Source: Fictibacillus norfolkensis (lineage in GTDB: Bacteria; Bacillota; Bacilli; Bacillales; Fictibacillaceae). From it: a DNA stretch of 64,000 nucleotides. The stretch spans positions 186,001 through 250,000 of the forward strand of contig NZ_JACSQM010000003.1 in the NCBI RefSeq assembly GCF_014836645.1, given 5' to 3'. The notes under the pieces are model-generated. The model had not been told where the DNA came from and did not search any database. It saw only the letters and a program-made list of their open reading frames with translations. The position numbers were made by a program, and so were the translations under genes. Below, one piece after another: positions 45,251 through 55,398 of this stretch. Within the stretch, counting starts at the first letter, position 1, and the number at the start of each line of letters is the position of its first letter.

Positions 45251-45451
45251 TTAGCCTTCGAAATATTCTTTGTAGTATCCACCTATTTTCCCTGTGTTAT
45301 CTACTACAAAATAAAATTCCTCTGTTTCATTCTTTAGTTCATAGGTTTTACCAGCAGTTAAAGCACGGTTAACCATATATTTTTTTGCATCCGTATGTAC
45401 ACATTTAATCTCACGAATTGTGTCTCGATCCGCCCACTCTAAATGAATCAT
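45251..45451 (-). CDS. Small conserved protein, DUF6501-like
   Basis: A 66-residue protein with the pattern IKCVHTDAKKYMVNRALTAG, then YELKNETEEFYFVVDNTGK and GGYYKEYFE at the end, which I recall from small Bacillus proteins of the DUF6501 type. It has no signal or membrane segment and looks like a compact beta-rich fold. AGGAGAG lies upstream of the ATG. Function unknown; single gene convergent with the DAHP synthase gene. Confidence 0.72.
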   Translation of the reverse strand: MIHLEWADRDTIREIKCVHTDAKKYMVNRALTAGKTYELKNETEEFYFVVDNTGKIGGYYKEYFEG

Positions 45452-45604
45452 GAAGTCTCTCTCCTTATAAATTTCTTTTGTTAAATCATAATGTGCCCCG
45501 CTCTTTCTGTCAAATTCATTTCCTAGGGTACCTTTCCTAGTATTTCACTAATCGTTTCGGTTAATATGATAATGAAGATATTATTAGAATGGAGATTTAC
45601 ATAT

Positions 45605-46567
45605 ATGAAAGCATTAGTTTTTGACTCCTTCGGTGGTCCAGAGGTTTTAGAATATCGAGAAATCAACGACCCAATTATCGAAGAACAGGACATTTTAGTT
45701 GAAATGAAGGCCATTGGCTTAAACTTCGCTGATGTTTATAGAAGAAAAGGAAATTATCATCTTGAAGGACAGCCTCCTTACATCCTCGGATATGAAGGAG
45801 CCGGTATCGTAAAAGAAGTTGGTAGTGCTGTTAATGGTGTTTCAGTTGGGGATCGTATCGCATTCGCAGATGTACCTGCCGCTAACGCGGAACTTGTCTC
45901 TGTACCTCGCGACAAAGCAATTCCCATTCCAGAAGGTGTTTCCTTTGAATCAGCTGCCTCTCTTTTGTTACAAGGGTTGACTGCACATTATCTTACGCGG
46001 GATAGTTTCTCCATTAAAACAGGTGACGTGGCATTGGTTCATGCTGCTGCCGGCGGTGTTGGCCAGTTATTGATTCAAATCATCAAGTTGCTTGGAGGAA
46101 AAGTTATTGGTTTAACTTCTTCAGAGAAAAAGCGTCAATTCGCTCTTGAAGCAGGTGCAGATTCCATATTCCTATATAATGATAATTGGAAAGAAAGCGT
46201 GTTGAGTGAAACTTTTGGCAAAGGTGTAGACGTTGTTTACGAGTCGGTCGGTTCTACGATAATGGATAGTTTTGAAGTTACAAGGATTGGCGGCACCGTT
46301 GTATTCTTCGGTATGGCCGGCGGTGACCCTGTGTCCATTGATCCTCGTATGCTCATGGATACTTCTAAGACGTTGACCGGAGGCGACTTGTGGAATGTTC
46401 TAACCTCTCATGAAGAACGTTTGATGCGTTCAAGTGAGTTATTTCAGTGGATTAAGGATGGTCATGTGAAAATAACTGAGACATCTTTTTCTTTACAAGA
46501 TGGTGCAAAGGCTCATGAATATTTAGAGAGTAGAAAAAGTACTGGGAAGATTTTGTTGATTCCCTAA
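45605..46567 (+). CDS. Zinc-independent quinone oxidoreductase (MDR family)
   Basis: A 320-residue medium-chain dehydrogenase/reductase of the NADPH:quinone reductase branch. The N-terminal GroES-like domain lacks the zinc ligands of alcohol dehydrogenases, and the NADPH-binding region reads VHAAAGGVGQLLIQIIK (the AAxGGVG motif typical of QOR), followed by GADSIFLYND and GKGVDVVYESVG. It probably reduces quinones or enones with NADPH. The start is ATG 45605 with GGAG upstream. It is a single-gene unit. Confidence 0.85.
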   Translation: MKALVFDSFGGPEVLEYREINDPIIEEQDILVEMKAIGLNFADVYRRKGNYHLEGQPPYILGYEGAGIVKEVGSAVNGVSVGDRIAFADVPAANAELVSVPRDKAIPIPEGVSFESAASLLLQGLTAHYLTRDSFSIKTGDVALVHAAAGGVGQLLIQIIKLLGGKVIGLTSSEKKRQFALEAGADSIFLYNDNWKESVLSETFGKGVDVVYESVGSTIMDSFEVTRIGGTVVFFGMAGGDPVSIDPRMLMDTSKTLTGGDLWNVLTSHEERLMRSSELFQWIKDGHVKITETSFSLQDGAKAHEYLESRKSTGKILLIP

Positions 46568-46589
46568 GATGTATAATAGAAAAATTAGG

Positions 46590-46618
46590 GTGGCTGCTGG
46601 TTGCAGCTGCCTTTTTTG
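46590..46618 (+). terminator. Terminator after the quinone oxidoreductase gene
   Basis: Stem GGC-t-GCTG with CAGC-t-GCC (46592-46611) followed by six T on the plus strand. Confidence 0.8.
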
Positions 46619-46626
46619 TGTTTTAG

Positions 46627-46695
46627 TTGCATAATGCAAATGTTACAATCTTTGAATAGTCGTATTCTACAAGTATAATCAGTTGCATTTTGCAA
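46627..46695. repeat. Pair of TTGCA-n3-TGCAA palindromes 56 bp apart
   Basis: TTGCATAATGCAA (46627-46639) and TTGCATTTTGCAA (46683-46695) lie in the gap between convergent genes, centre to centre 56 bp. No gene start is nearby, so their role is unclear. Confidence 0.5.
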
Positions 46696-46771
46696 GTTAC
46701 TATTAGTAATTAAATAGCAGGTTCGTTGATTCATTTTTTTATTAGATTAAAATAATTTTTTGCTAGTTGAG

Positions 46772-47746
46772 TTATTCAGGAATCTGTAGCTGGTACGTTG
46801 CTGAATTAGTAGGGCCGCTCGGGGTAAGATTCATGGATTTCAGAAGATTTTTCATACATGTAGATGAATCGATGTGTAAAAAACGTCGTAACATTTTATT
46901 CTTAGCAGGTTCTTCAAAAATCATTGCGTAGTCTTGGATAGCTTTTTTATGAGCATCTTTGGATTTTATATTGCACTTAGAACAAACCCAAGTACTTCTC
47001 TCTCGTCGCATAGGAATATGATTGCAGCCTGGACAAAAGACTCCGGTGATAATGTCCGTGTGATTGATATTGTAAGTTTTTAATAAGTCTGGGTTATGTC
47101 TTTCATGTTGCTTTAATAGTTTTGAAGTTATTTTTGAGAGGTCCTTCTTTGAGAGGGTTTCTTTATGGTACGTTGAAATTTGTTGAACTTTGTTAGCTAA
47201 ACCCTTAGCTCGAATAATATGGGCCGCTTTTTCGCCATAATGCGGTGATAGCGTAATAAAAGATTTTGGATTAGTTAGAACAACGAGGGAATAAAGCGGG
47301 ATTCTAGGCAACTGATTTCTTTTCAACCAGCTTTCGAGATATATTTTTTGTTGTTGGACCTGGTTTACTGGATCAGGAAATGTTTCATCTACTCCATTTT
47401 TCGTTCGTTTCATCTGATCGAAGTGATGATCAAAATATAGATCACCAGAGAGATTTTTAACTTCGAGCAAAACGCCAAACGAAGAATGAAGGATCAAACA
47501 GTCAATTTGAAAGTAGTACTTCTTTTCTTTATCTCTCGGTAGTCGCAAGTCATGAAAAATGAGGTATGAATTCTCATCTAAATCGTGCAGAAAATAATCT
47601 AATGCCACTTCGCCTCTATAACCTGCTGAATATCTTGCAAATTCAGTTTGTAATTCACCGTGTTTCAGGTGATTGTGTACTAATCTTGGTAAGATGGCGT
47701 CCAATTTTAATAATTTTAGGGACTTAGTACGTGGTTTTTTTATCAA
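46772..47746 (-). CDS. NERD-domain protein with C-terminal zinc ribbon
   Basis: A 324-residue soluble protein. The NERD (nuclease-related) domain spans about residues 40-165: GYRGEVALDYFL, then FQIDCLILHSSFGVLLEVKNLSG, in which Asp and the E-V-K form a PD-(D/E)xK-like nuclease site. A C-terminal zinc ribbon follows: CPGC ... CSKC around residues 238-261. The first ~30 residues are basic. NERD proteins are thought to act on DNA but few have been tested. It is a single gene preceded by an unusual 21-bp-period repeat array. Confidence 0.85.
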   Translation of the reverse strand: MIKKPRTKSLKLLKLDAILPRLVHNHLKHGELQTEFARYSAGYRGEVALDYFLHDLDENSYLIFHDLRLPRDKEKKYYFQIDCLILHSSFGVLLEVKNLSGDLYFDHHFDQMKRTKNGVDETFPDPVNQVQQQKIYLESWLKRNQLPRIPLYSLVVLTNPKSFITLSPHYGEKAAHIIRAKGLANKVQQISTYHKETLSKKDLSKITSKLLKQHERHNPDLLKTYNINHTDIITGVFCPGCNHIPMRRERSTWVCSKCNIKSKDAHKKAIQDYAMIFEEPAKNKMLRRFLHIDSSTCMKNLLKSMNLTPSGPTNSATYQLQIPE

Positions 47747-47860
47747 GGTATCACCTCTTGCTTTTTAATACATATTTCATTCGATAAAAATTGATAAAAA
47801 ACCTTTATTTTCAGCAATGGTTTGATGATTATTTTTTGCTCAGAATTTAGGTTGTGCACA

Positions 47861-47964
47861 ATTAAGTCTAAAATGAAGAAATTAAGTCGGAATGGACTAT
47901 CATTAAGTCGTGCAGCGCACCAATTAAGCTGATATTAACCGCAATTAAGTCGAAAATCAAAAAT
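47861..47964. repeat. Five direct repeats of ATTAAGTCG with 20-21 bp period
   Basis: ATTAAGTCT at 47861, ATTAAGTCG at 47881 and 47902, ATTAAGCTG at 47923 and ATTAAGTCG at 47944 give spacings of 20, 21, 21 and 21 bases. The eleven to twelve bases between cores are poorly conserved. The array lies 115 bp upstream of the NERD gene and downstream of odhB, in a 338-bp gap with no other gene. Confidence 0.75.
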
Positions 47965-48028
47965 AAAGGCCATTCGACAAATCCAGCCGCCTGTATACTC
48001 GCTAACGAACAACCTGTTCAAACCCACC

Positions 48029-48055
48029 AAAAAAAACCCCCTGCAAGCAGGGGGC
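48029..48055 (-). terminator. Terminator of odhAB
   Basis: Stem CCCCCTGC/GCAGGGGG with a two-base spacing (48037-48054), followed by seven T on the minus strand. Confidence 0.88.
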
Positions 48056-48084
48056 GTTCCATATCATCATTAAATTACTAAACA

Positions 48085-49359
48085 TTAACCTTCTAAAAGA
48101 AGTGATTCTGGATCTTCCAGAAGTGATTTGATCGTTGTTAAGAAGCTTACTGCTTCTTTTCCATCTACAATACGGTGATCATAAGAAAGCGCGATGTACA
48201 TCATCGGACGGTTTTCCATGCGCTCTTTATCGATCGCTACTGGTCTCCATTGGATTGTGTGCATTCCAAGGATACCTACTTGAGGTGCATTCAAGATAGG
48301 TGTAGAAAGCATAGATCCGAAGATACCACCGTTCGTGATTGTAAATGAACCGCCTTGAAGGTCTTCTAATGATAGCTTTTTAGAACGAGCCTTCTCAGCT
48401 AAGTTTCCGATTTCTCTTTCAATACCGGCGAAGCTTAGACGGTCAGCGTTGCGTACAACTGGTACAACTAATCCTTCTTCTGCTCCAACTGCGATACCGA
48501 TATCGTAGAATTTCTTAAGAACCATTTCATCCCCTTGGATCTCAGCGTTGATCGCAGGGAACTTTTTCAGTGCTCCTACAACAGCTTTCGTGAAGAATGA
48601 CATGTATCCTAGTTTAACTCCGTTTTGCTCATAGAACTTGTCCTTACGACGAGCACGAACTTCGTTGATCGCCGTCATATCAACTTCATTAAACGTTGTG
48701 AGCATCGCTGCAGTTTGTTGAGCTTCAACTAAACGTTTAGCGATCGTTTGACGTCTGCGGGACATCTTCACGCGCTCTACAGGTTTCTCAGGATTTACCG
48801 CTTCAACAGAAGCAGCTGGTTTAGAAGCTGATGCTGCTGGCTTAGATGCTGAAGCAGCTTTCTCCGTGCTTCCACCTTCAGCATGACGCTTCACATCTTC
48901 CGTGCGAACGCGTCCTAGAGGATCGCGGGCATTCACTTCAGAAAGATCGATGCCTTTCTCACGAGCAAGCTTGCGAGCTGCAGGAGATGCGATCGGGCGA
49001 TCAGAAGCTTTAACTTCTTCTTCGGCCGCGTCTTTTTCCACGACTGGCTCTTGTTTTTGTTGAGTTGGTGCTTCTTTTTCTTCTGTCTTTTCTTCTGCTG
49101 CTGGTTCTGCAGACTCAGAAGCACCGCCTTCAACGATAGAAGCGATGATATCCCCAACTGCTACAGTGTCGCCTGGTTCAACTTTAATGTTTTTTAGTAC
49201 GCCATCTCGCTCAGCACTGATTTCAATGTTAACTTTATCAGTTTCTAGTTCTACTAAATCTTCACCTTTAACAACTGTGTCGCCTTCTTTTTTAAGCCAT
49301 TGTGCTACTGTACCTTCTGAAATTGATTCGGCTAATTCCGGAACTTTAACGTCAAACAT
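48085..49359 (-). CDS. odhB: Dihydrolipoyllysine succinyltransferase, E2 of 2-oxoglutarate dehydrogenase
   Basis: A 424-residue E2 core enzyme of the TCA cycle complex. It has one lipoyl domain (residues ~1-75, with the lipoylated Lys in [10 protein letters not shown]), an acidic/alanine linker, a peripheral subunit-binding domain ([16 protein letters not shown]), a second Ala-Ser-Lys-Pro repeat linker ([15 protein letters not shown]), and the catalytic domain with the [12 protein letters not shown] motif carrying the active-site His. The start is ATG 49359, eight bases after GGGAGG; it overlaps the end of odhA by eight bases, so the two are translationally coupled. Confidence 0.96.
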   Translation of the reverse strand: MFDVKVPELAESISEGTVAQWLKKEGDTVVKGEDLVELETDKVNIEISAERDGVLKNIKVEPGDTVAVGDIIASIVEGGASESAEPAAEEKTEEKEAPTQQKQEPVVEKDAAEEEVKASDRPIASPAARKLAREKGIDLSEVNARDPLGRVRTEDVKRHAEGGSTEKAASASKPAASASKPAASVEAVNPEKPVERVKMSRRRQTIAKRLVEAQQTAAMLTTFNEVDMTAINEVRARRKDKFYEQNGVKLGYMSFFTKAVVGALKKFPAINAEIQGDEMVLKKFYDIGIAVGAEEGLVVPVVRNADRLSFAGIEREIGNLAEKARSKKLSLEDLQGGSFTITNGGIFGSMLSTPILNAPQVGILGMHTIQWRPVAIDKERMENRPMMYIALSYDHRIVDGKEAVSFLTTIKSLLEDPESLLLEG

Positions 49360-52207
49360 GTTCACGGCCTCCCTCTCGCGATTGAATGTCTAGTGCTAAT
49401 GATGTTTGGATAATTTGTTCTTGTTCTTTTTTATAGATGTCTGGTTCCCCACCAGCCGTACTCGAACGTTCTTGACGTCCAATATAAGAAACGTGTGCTT
49501 TTGGAGCTACAGCACGAAGTTTAGGCTCGATGTATAACCAAGATCCCATGTTCTTCGGCTCTTCTTGCACCCAGATCAAGTCTTCAACGTTTGGATACTC
49601 TTTTAACAGAGCATTCATCTCTTCTTCTGGGAACGGATAGATCTGTTCAACTCGAACGATATGCATTTCCGTTCTTGCTACTTGATCTTGCTCAAGTGCT
49701 TTTTCAAGATCAATCGCAATCTTACCAGAGCAAAGCAAGATTTTCTTCACTTTGTCTTTTTCTTTTCCTAGACCAGGCTGTTGTAACAACGGCATAAAGT
49801 GGTCACTTTCAAATGCTTCCGCCATGGATGCTACTTTCGTGTCACGCAGCAAGCTCTTCGGTGTCATAACGACTAACGGACGAACTTCATCCATAGATAA
49901 GAGCTTAGCTTGACGTCTTAGCAAATGGAAGTACTGAGAAGCAGTACTTACGTTAGCAACTGTCCAGTTATTTTCTGCACCTAACTGCAGGAATCTTTCT
50001 AGACGTGCACTTGAATGCTCAGGTCCTTGACCTTCATATCCGTGAGGAAGAAGCATCACCATACCTGATTTTTGGCCCCATTTCGCACGACCAGCAGATA
50101 AGAACTGATCGAACAGAACTTGTGCAACGTTTGCGAAATCTCCGTATTGAGCTTCCCAAATAACAAGCGTTTCAGGTGCAAAAACATTATATCCGTACTC
50201 AAAACCAACAACTGATGATTCTGACAGTGGACTATTATGAATCGCAAACGAAACATCGATGTCATCCATCGCATGCAACGGAGAAAATTTCTTTCCGCTC
50301 TCGCTATCGTTTAAAACAAGGTGTCTTTGCGCGAACGTACCACGCTCAGAGTCTTGCCCCGTAATACGAATCGGCGTTCCATCTTTTAGGATAGAAGCGA
50401 ACGCTAATGATTCAGCCATACCCCAGTCGATCTTTTCCCCTTGGAAAGACTTGCGTCTCCGTTCGAGGATTCTCTTGATTTTAGGATAAACGTTAAAGTC
50501 TTCTGGGAACTTAAGCATGTTCTCTGTAAGTTCTTGAAGATCACTAACTGAAATGGTGGTATCGATATCAGGAAGTGCTTTCGATAACGGATCAGGAAGT
50601 CTCGTGTCTTCCAATTTAAATTTTTCTTTGCGATCTTGAACTTTTTCATATTCAGTCTGATGCTTCGTTAACACATCATCTTCAATGGATTTAACTTCTT
50701 CTTCAGAAAGTACTCCTTCTTTAACAAGCTGTTTTGCATAAACGTCACGAACCGTAGGGTGACTGTTTACTTTTTTATACAATTTCGGCTGTGTTGCAGA
50801 TGGATCGTCCATTTCATTGTGACCGAATCGACGATATCCGATCAGATCGATCAAAACGTCTTTTTGGAACTTTTTACGATATTCATAAGCAAGATGTACA
50901 GCTGCAATACATGCTTCTGGATCATCTGCATTAACGTGAATAATCGGGATCTCAAACCCTTTAGCAAGGTCACTCGCATATTTCGTTGAACGAGAATCGT
51001 CGCTATCTGTTGTAAAACCTACTAGATTGTTCGCGATTATATGAAGTGTCCCACCGGTTTGGTATCCTCTAAGACGACTTAAGTTCAGAGTTTCAGCAAC
51101 GATTCCTTCACCAGGAAAAGCAGCATCACCATGGATAAGAATCGCAAATGCCTTCGAAGTATCTTGAACCGGATACCCTTTTTTGTCACGCGTTTCCTGA
51201 GCCGCTCTTGTATACCCTTCAACAACTGGATCTACATACTCTAAGTGACTTGGGTTATTCGCAAGTGAGATTTTAATTTTATGAGATTGATCTGTTTCAA
51301 CCAAACGGCTTGCACCTAAGTGGTACTTTACATCCCCAGTCCATCCAAAGTTAATTCCTCTCGAACCTTCAGAAGGAATTAGCTCTTTGTTTGGAGAATG
51401 ATGAAATTCTGAGAAAATTAATTCATAAGGTTTGCCAAGAACGTGAGCAAGAACGTTCAGACGCCCACGGTGTGCCATTCCGATCAGAGCATGTTCTGCT
51501 CCGTCACGGCATCCTTCTTTAGCTGCTTCATCAAGCATCGGTACCAGCATATCAACGCCTTCGATAGAGAAACGCTTTTGTCCAACGAATGTCTTATGAA
51601 GAAATTTCTCAAATCCTTCAACTTCACTCAGTCGTGTTAAAAGGTTCTTCTTATCTTCAGCCGAAAATTTAGGATAGTGTTGGCTAGTTTCAACCATGGT
51701 GTTTAACCATTGGCGTTCTTCAGTCTCATGTACATGACTGAATTCATAAGCGATTGTTTTCGTATACACTTCCTGAAGCATTTGGATCGCTTGATAGCCG
51801 TCTTTAACGCTTGATGGCGCTTCTTTCCAAATAAAGGAAGGTGGTATCGCTTTCAAATCTTCTTTTGTTAAGTTAAATTCTTTCGGGTCAATATGGTGGT
51901 TGTCTTTCGGAAATTCCCCTACTGGGTATAAGTTAGCTGCTAAGTGACCGTAAGTGCGAATGTTTTCTGCTAATTTTAGTGCAGCTGCTAATTTCTCGAA
52001 ATCCAATCCATCAAAACTCTGTGCAGTACGTTGATTTGATACAGAGTCCTCAATCGGAGGCCCCCAAGCATCAAATTTCTCTTTGAATGAACTGTCAACA
52101 GATTCCGGATCCACACTATATTGATCATATAGTTCAAGGATGTAGGCCGTATTTGGTCCACTTAGTCCCTGCCAAGGATTTTCTGATTTGGAACGTTGAT
52201 GACTCAT
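49352..52207 (-). CDS. odhA: 2-oxoglutarate dehydrogenase E1 component
   Basis: A 951-residue thiamine pyrophosphate-dependent enzyme that decarboxylates 2-oxoglutarate and transfers succinyl to the lipoyl group of OdhB. Visible: the N-terminal [20 protein letters not shown], the active-site [31 protein letters not shown] (TPP and metal site), [15 protein letters not shown], and the transketolase-like C-terminal half with [17 protein letters not shown]. The start is ATG 52207 with CAGGAGGG upstream; the frame is open 25 codons further without a better site. It forms an operon with odhB and lacks the E3 gene, as is usual. Confidence 0.96.
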   Translation of the reverse strand: MSHQRSKSENPWQGLSGPNTAYILELYDQYSVDPESVDSSFKEKFDAWGPPIEDSVSNQRTAQSFDGLDFEKLAAALKLAENIRTYGHLAANLYPVGEFPKDNHHIDPKEFNLTKEDLKAIPPSFIWKEAPSSVKDGYQAIQMLQEVYTKTIAYEFSHVHETEERQWLNTMVETSQHYPKFSAEDKKNLLTRLSEVEGFEKFLHKTFVGQKRFSIEGVDMLVPMLDEAAKEGCRDGAEHALIGMAHRGRLNVLAHVLGKPYELIFSEFHHSPNKELIPSEGSRGINFGWTGDVKYHLGASRLVETDQSHKIKISLANNPSHLEYVDPVVEGYTRAAQETRDKKGYPVQDTSKAFAILIHGDAAFPGEGIVAETLNLSRLRGYQTGGTLHIIANNLVGFTTDSDDSRSTKYASDLAKGFEIPIIHVNADDPEACIAAVHLAYEYRKKFQKDVLIDLIGYRRFGHNEMDDPSATQPKLYKKVNSHPTVRDVYAKQLVKEGVLSEEEVKSIEDDVLTKHQTEYEKVQDRKEKFKLEDTRLPDPLSKALPDIDTTISVSDLQELTENMLKFPEDFNVYPKIKRILERRRKSFQGEKIDWGMAESLAFASILKDGTPIRITGQDSERGTFAQRHLVLNDSESGKKFSPLHAMDDIDVSFAIHNSPLSESSVVGFEYGYNVFAPETLVIWEAQYGDFANVAQVLFDQFLSAGRAKWGQKSGMVMLLPHGYEGQGPEHSSARLERFLQLGAENNWTVANVSTASQYFHLLRRQAKLLSMDEVRPLVVMTPKSLLRDTKVASMAEAFESDHFMPLLQQPGLGKEKDKVKKILLCSGKIAIDLEKALEQDQVARTEMHIVRVEQIYPFPEEEMNALLKEYPNVEDLIWVQEEPKNMGSWLYIEPKLRAVAPKAHVSYIGRQERSSTAGGEPDIYKKEQEQIIQTSLALDIQSREGGREHV

Positions 52208-52296
52208 CTTTTGTTCCCTCCTGCTTCCCTTTGTAAGTATTGTGCTGTTGCTGTTAACAGGTGATTCATCATTTCTCGCCATTGAATTTTTCCCTA

Positions 52297-52312
52297 TTTA
52301 AAGCGCTCTCAA
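52297..52312. promoter_or_regulatory. Candidate CcpA (cre) site upstream of odhA
   Basis: On the minus strand TTGAGAGCGCTTTAAA resembles the cre consensus WTGNAANCGNWNNCW with two mismatches, about 90 bp before the odhA start. B. subtilis odhAB is glucose-repressed, which makes the site plausible but unproven. Confidence 0.35.
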
Positions 52313-52321
52313 ACAATGAAT

Positions 52322-52348
52322 GAAAAGAACCTTATCATTGATAAGGTT
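52322..52348 (-). terminator. Terminator of rarD
   Basis: Perfect 9-bp stem AACCTTATC (52328-52336) with GATAAGGTT (52340-52348), with a T-rich tail on the minus strand. It separates rarD from odhA. Confidence 0.7.
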
Positions 52349-52378
52349 TCAACTGTAACAATGGTCATTGCCATTATA

Positions 52379-53314
52379 CTATATTTTCGCAGAAAGTGAA
52401 TTTTGTTTTTTACGATTTATGAGATAATTTGCCCATTTTGTTCTGCTGACAGTAAAAATAAGGAGCGCAATCCATATCAAGGTAAATGAAATGACATGAA
52501 TCTGACTAAATGTTTCATGATACAAAAATACACCTAATACGAGCATGATAGTAGGAGCAATGTATTGTAGAAAACCGATCATCGTCATTGAGATCCGCTT
52601 TACACCTTGCGCAAAGCAAAGTAATGGTACTGCAGTCACTAATCCAGCTCCCCATAAGAGCAGTGTCGTAGAAGGGCCTCCATAGATAAATGACGCCTCT
52701 CCGTTCCATTGAAGATAGATTAAATAAATGAAAGCGAATGGAAAGACAAACATCGTCTCAAATGTTAAGCCCGTTAACGAGTCAAAACTCCCAAGTTTTT
52801 TTACAAGTCCATACAGGCCGAACGAAAGAGCTAGTGAAACAGCTACCCAAGGAAACTCTCCATGTTGCCACGTTAATAGAAAAACACCGCAGGCGGCTAA
52901 CATAAAGGATACGAGCTGCCAGCTGTTTAATTTTTCTTTCAATACAAGCATGCCCAGAATTACACTAACAAGTGGATTAATATAATAGCCTAGACTAGCT
53001 TCAACAACATGGTCTGTATTAACGGCCCAAATATACATGACCCAATTCCCGCTTATTAATAGTGAAGCGGTAAATACAGATAGAAATTGTTTCTTATTAC
53101 CAAAGAGCACTTTTACATCTCTTGTAAGAGAGTTTTTCTTTTTTAATAAGAACATTACAGCGATCATTAAAAGAAAAGACCATAAAATGCGGTGTGCTAA
53201 AATCTCAACGGAACCTGCTGATTGAAGTGGTTTCCAATACAGTGGAAGGAATCCCCATATTAAATAAGAAAAAGCGGCATACCATATACCCTTCGTATGT
53301 TCATTTAATTTCAT
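52379..53314 (-). CDS. rarD: EamA-family transporter RarD
   Basis: A 311-residue membrane protein with ten helices arranged as two EamA repeats. The N-terminus (YLIWGFLPLYWKPL, then ILAHRILWSFLLM) and the mid-section LGYYINPLVSVILGMLVLKE match the RarD subgroup. RarD was named for a chloramphenicol-sensitivity phenotype, but the true substrate is unknown. It stands upstream of odhA on the same strand but is separated by a terminator. Confidence 0.88.
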   Translation of the reverse strand: MKLNEHTKGIWYAAFSYLIWGFLPLYWKPLQSAGSVEILAHRILWSFLLMIAVMFLLKKKNSLTRDVKVLFGNKKQFLSVFTASLLISGNWVMYIWAVNTDHVVEASLGYYINPLVSVILGMLVLKEKLNSWQLVSFMLAACGVFLLTWQHGEFPWVAVSLALSFGLYGLVKKLGSFDSLTGLTFETMFVFPFAFIYLIYLQWNGEASFIYGGPSTTLLLWGAGLVTAVPLLCFAQGVKRISMTMIGFLQYIAPTIMLVLGVFLYHETFSQIHVISFTLIWIALLIFTVSRTKWANYLINRKKQNSLSAKI

Positions 53315-53418
53315 TGTCCGTTCCTCGATCCCATAATTTATATGAAGTTATAAGATTATATAACGGAATCTAGATGATTTGCTACTAAATAAACTTTGCT
53401 GCTAAATTACGGATAACT

Positions 53419-55101
53419 TTACATTTTATTCGGTGTTTGCACGCCTAATAATCGTAATCCTTCTTTCAGGACGATCTGAACTGCTGCACAAAGCGCTAGT
53501 CGTTCTGCCGTTTCTTTACTATCTAAGATTTTCACATGAGCATAATAATGATTAAACTTATGAGATAGCTTTAAGACATATTTCGAAATTACAGATGGTT
53601 CTTTTCTGTTAAAGGCCAGTTCAACAACTTCCGGAAACTCATTTAATTCAGATAGGATTTCCCAGCTTTCAGATTCGATGGACAACTCTTGTGGAACACT
53701 TCCGTTAAAGTTCCCTTTGTTCAATAATGTTTGAATTCTAGCTGCTGTATACTGCACATACGGTCCTGTATCACCTTCGAACTTGAGCATCATCTCAAGT
53801 GAGAATTCCACATCGTTTCCCTTCTCATTTTTTAAATCATGAAAGATAACGGCACCTACCCCTACTTGACGAGCGACAGTTGCTATTTCTTGGAGTTCAG
53901 GATTTTTGCTTTTAATATTTTGTTCTGCTAACCTAACAGCTTCTAAAATAACAGTTTCTAATAGAACCGTTTTTCCTTTTCGAGTACTCATCTTCTTACC
54001 GTTCTGTAAAATGAGCCCGAAAGGAACATGGTGCATGTGATCAGCCCAATCATGACCCAGCTTTTTCAATACGCGTTTCACTTGTTCAAAATGTAGAGAT
54101 TGTTCGTGTCCGACAACATAGAAAGCCTCGTCAAAGTCATAGGTCTTCTTTCTGTAGATAGCAGCAGTAATATCACGTGTGGCATATAAAGTGGCACCGT
54201 CTGTTTTTTTGATCAAACACGGTGGCAGATCATCACCTACACTTACAACCTGAGCACCATCAGAGTGTTCTAACAAATTCTTATCTTGCAGTGCTATTAC
54301 GGAAGCTTCCATCTTATCGTTAAAGAACGCTTCACCGTTATAAGAATCGAATTGGACATCCAACAATTTATAGATGTTCTGAAATGCGTCTAAGGATGCT
54401 TCTTTAAACCAGATCCATAATTCTTTTGCTTTGGGATCATGATCTTCTAATTTCTTAAACCACATTCTCCCTTCATCATTTAACGAAGGATCTTTTTCAG
54501 CTTCTTCATGAAAGCGAACGTAAAGTTTAGTCAGCTCTTCGATCGGATTATTTCGTACTTTATTTTCCTCGCCCCACTTTAAATAAGCTGAGATCAATTT
54601 TCCAAACTGAGTTCCCCAATCTCCTATATAATTTATTTTAACTGTCCGGTAGCCGCATTTTTCACTGATAGCGGCTATTGAGGAACCGATTACAGTTGAG
54701 CGTAGATGTCCCATTGAGAACGGCTTTGCGATGTTTGGTGAGGAAAGATCTAGAACGATCGTTTTTCCATGACCGAAACGATGGTTGGCATAAGCGTCCT
54801 TCTCTTTTAAAATTTGATTCAGCAGCGATAGAGCTTCTGCTTTTTTATTTAAAAAAACATTTACATAGCTCCCTACAGCTTCAATTTTCTCAAACTCACC
54901 TGAGATGCTTCCTTGAGCTAACGTTTTTGCGATTTCATTTGGAGATTTCTTAAAGATCTTAGCTAACTGAAAACAAGGAAATGCTAGATCACCATGTTGG
55001 ATCTGTTTTGGCTTTTCAATAGAGGCCTCAATTTGTTCCAATGTTAAGCTGTTACCGATGTGATCTTGTAAATAAGCTGCAAATAAATGTTTTCCGTTCA
55101 T
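53419..55101 (-). CDS. argS: Arginyl-tRNA synthetase
   Basis: A 560-residue class I aminoacyl-tRNA synthetase. Order: N-terminal Add-1 domain that reads the tRNA elbow, the catalytic Rossmann fold with the HIGH-like MGHLRSTVIG, the KMSKS-like KKMSTRKGKT around residue 370, and the C-terminal anticodon-binding helical domain (DALR-type). Length is normal. GGGAGGGA precedes the ATG. It is controlled by the arginine T-box directly upstream. Confidence 0.97.
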   Translation of the reverse strand: MNGKHLFAAYLQDHIGNSLTLEQIEASIEKPKQIQHGDLAFPCFQLAKIFKKSPNEIAKTLAQGSISGEFEKIEAVGSYVNVFLNKKAEALSLLNQILKEKDAYANHRFGHGKTIVLDLSSPNIAKPFSMGHLRSTVIGSSIAAISEKCGYRTVKINYIGDWGTQFGKLISAYLKWGEENKVRNNPIEELTKLYVRFHEEAEKDPSLNDEGRMWFKKLEDHDPKAKELWIWFKEASLDAFQNIYKLLDVQFDSYNGEAFFNDKMEASVIALQDKNLLEHSDGAQVVSVGDDLPPCLIKKTDGATLYATRDITAAIYRKKTYDFDEAFYVVGHEQSLHFEQVKRVLKKLGHDWADHMHHVPFGLILQNGKKMSTRKGKTVLLETVILEAVRLAEQNIKSKNPELQEIATVARQVGVGAVIFHDLKNEKGNDVEFSLEMMLKFEGDTGPYVQYTAARIQTLLNKGNFNGSVPQELSIESESWEILSELNEFPEVVELAFNRKEPSVISKYVLKLSHKFNHYYAHVKILDSKETAERLALCAAVQIVLKEGLRLLGVQTPNKM

Positions 55102-55122
55102 TCGTTTCCCTCCCTAAAATAA

Positions 55123-55160
55123 AAAAATCCGCCTCTTCTAAATTAATAGAAGAGACGGAT
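55123..55160 (-). terminator. T-box terminator upstream of argS
   Basis: Stem ATCCG-t-CTCTTCT with AGAAGAG-g-CGGAT read on the minus strand, followed by seven T. Confidence 0.9.
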
Positions 55161-55352
55161 ATTAACCGCGGTACCACTCTCATTGCCTAAAGGCCACTTG
55201 ACTTGTTAACGGGAAGTCCCGATTTGCTCTACTTCGTTTTCAAGCAAACATTTCCAAAGTGCGCTTCGTCTGAAAGTTGTGCAAGGCTTACACCAATCCC
55301 TTGCTCGCTATGAACATCCTTACAGATTACTCTCTTTTTCATAAATGTTCTG
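55123..55352 (-). promoter_or_regulatory. T-box leader, arginine-specific (CGC)
   Basis: On the minus strand: stem I parts AGAGAGTAATCTG, AGCGAGC and GGGATTGGTGTAAGCC; the specifier loop GAAG-CGC-A (CGC at 55263-55261); and the T-box GAGTGGTACCGCGG (55182-55169) preceding the terminator. The CGC arginine specifier agrees with the downstream argS. Confidence 0.92.
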
Positions 55353-55368
55353 AGTTATAGTTTTTCAT

Positions 55369-55397
55369 ATTATATGAAGGTAAAAGCAAAAAGTCAA
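55369..55397 (-). promoter_or_regulatory. Promoter of the argS T-box transcript
   Basis: TTGACT (55397-55392) and perfect TATAAT (55374-55369) with 17-base spacing on the minus strand, starting two bases beyond the stop codon of the upstream gene. Confidence 0.8.
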
Positions 55398-55398
55398 C

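Noticed and set aside
47861..47964. CRISPR array
   Set aside because: Nine-base cores every 21 bp are too short for repeats and spacers, and no cas genes are present.
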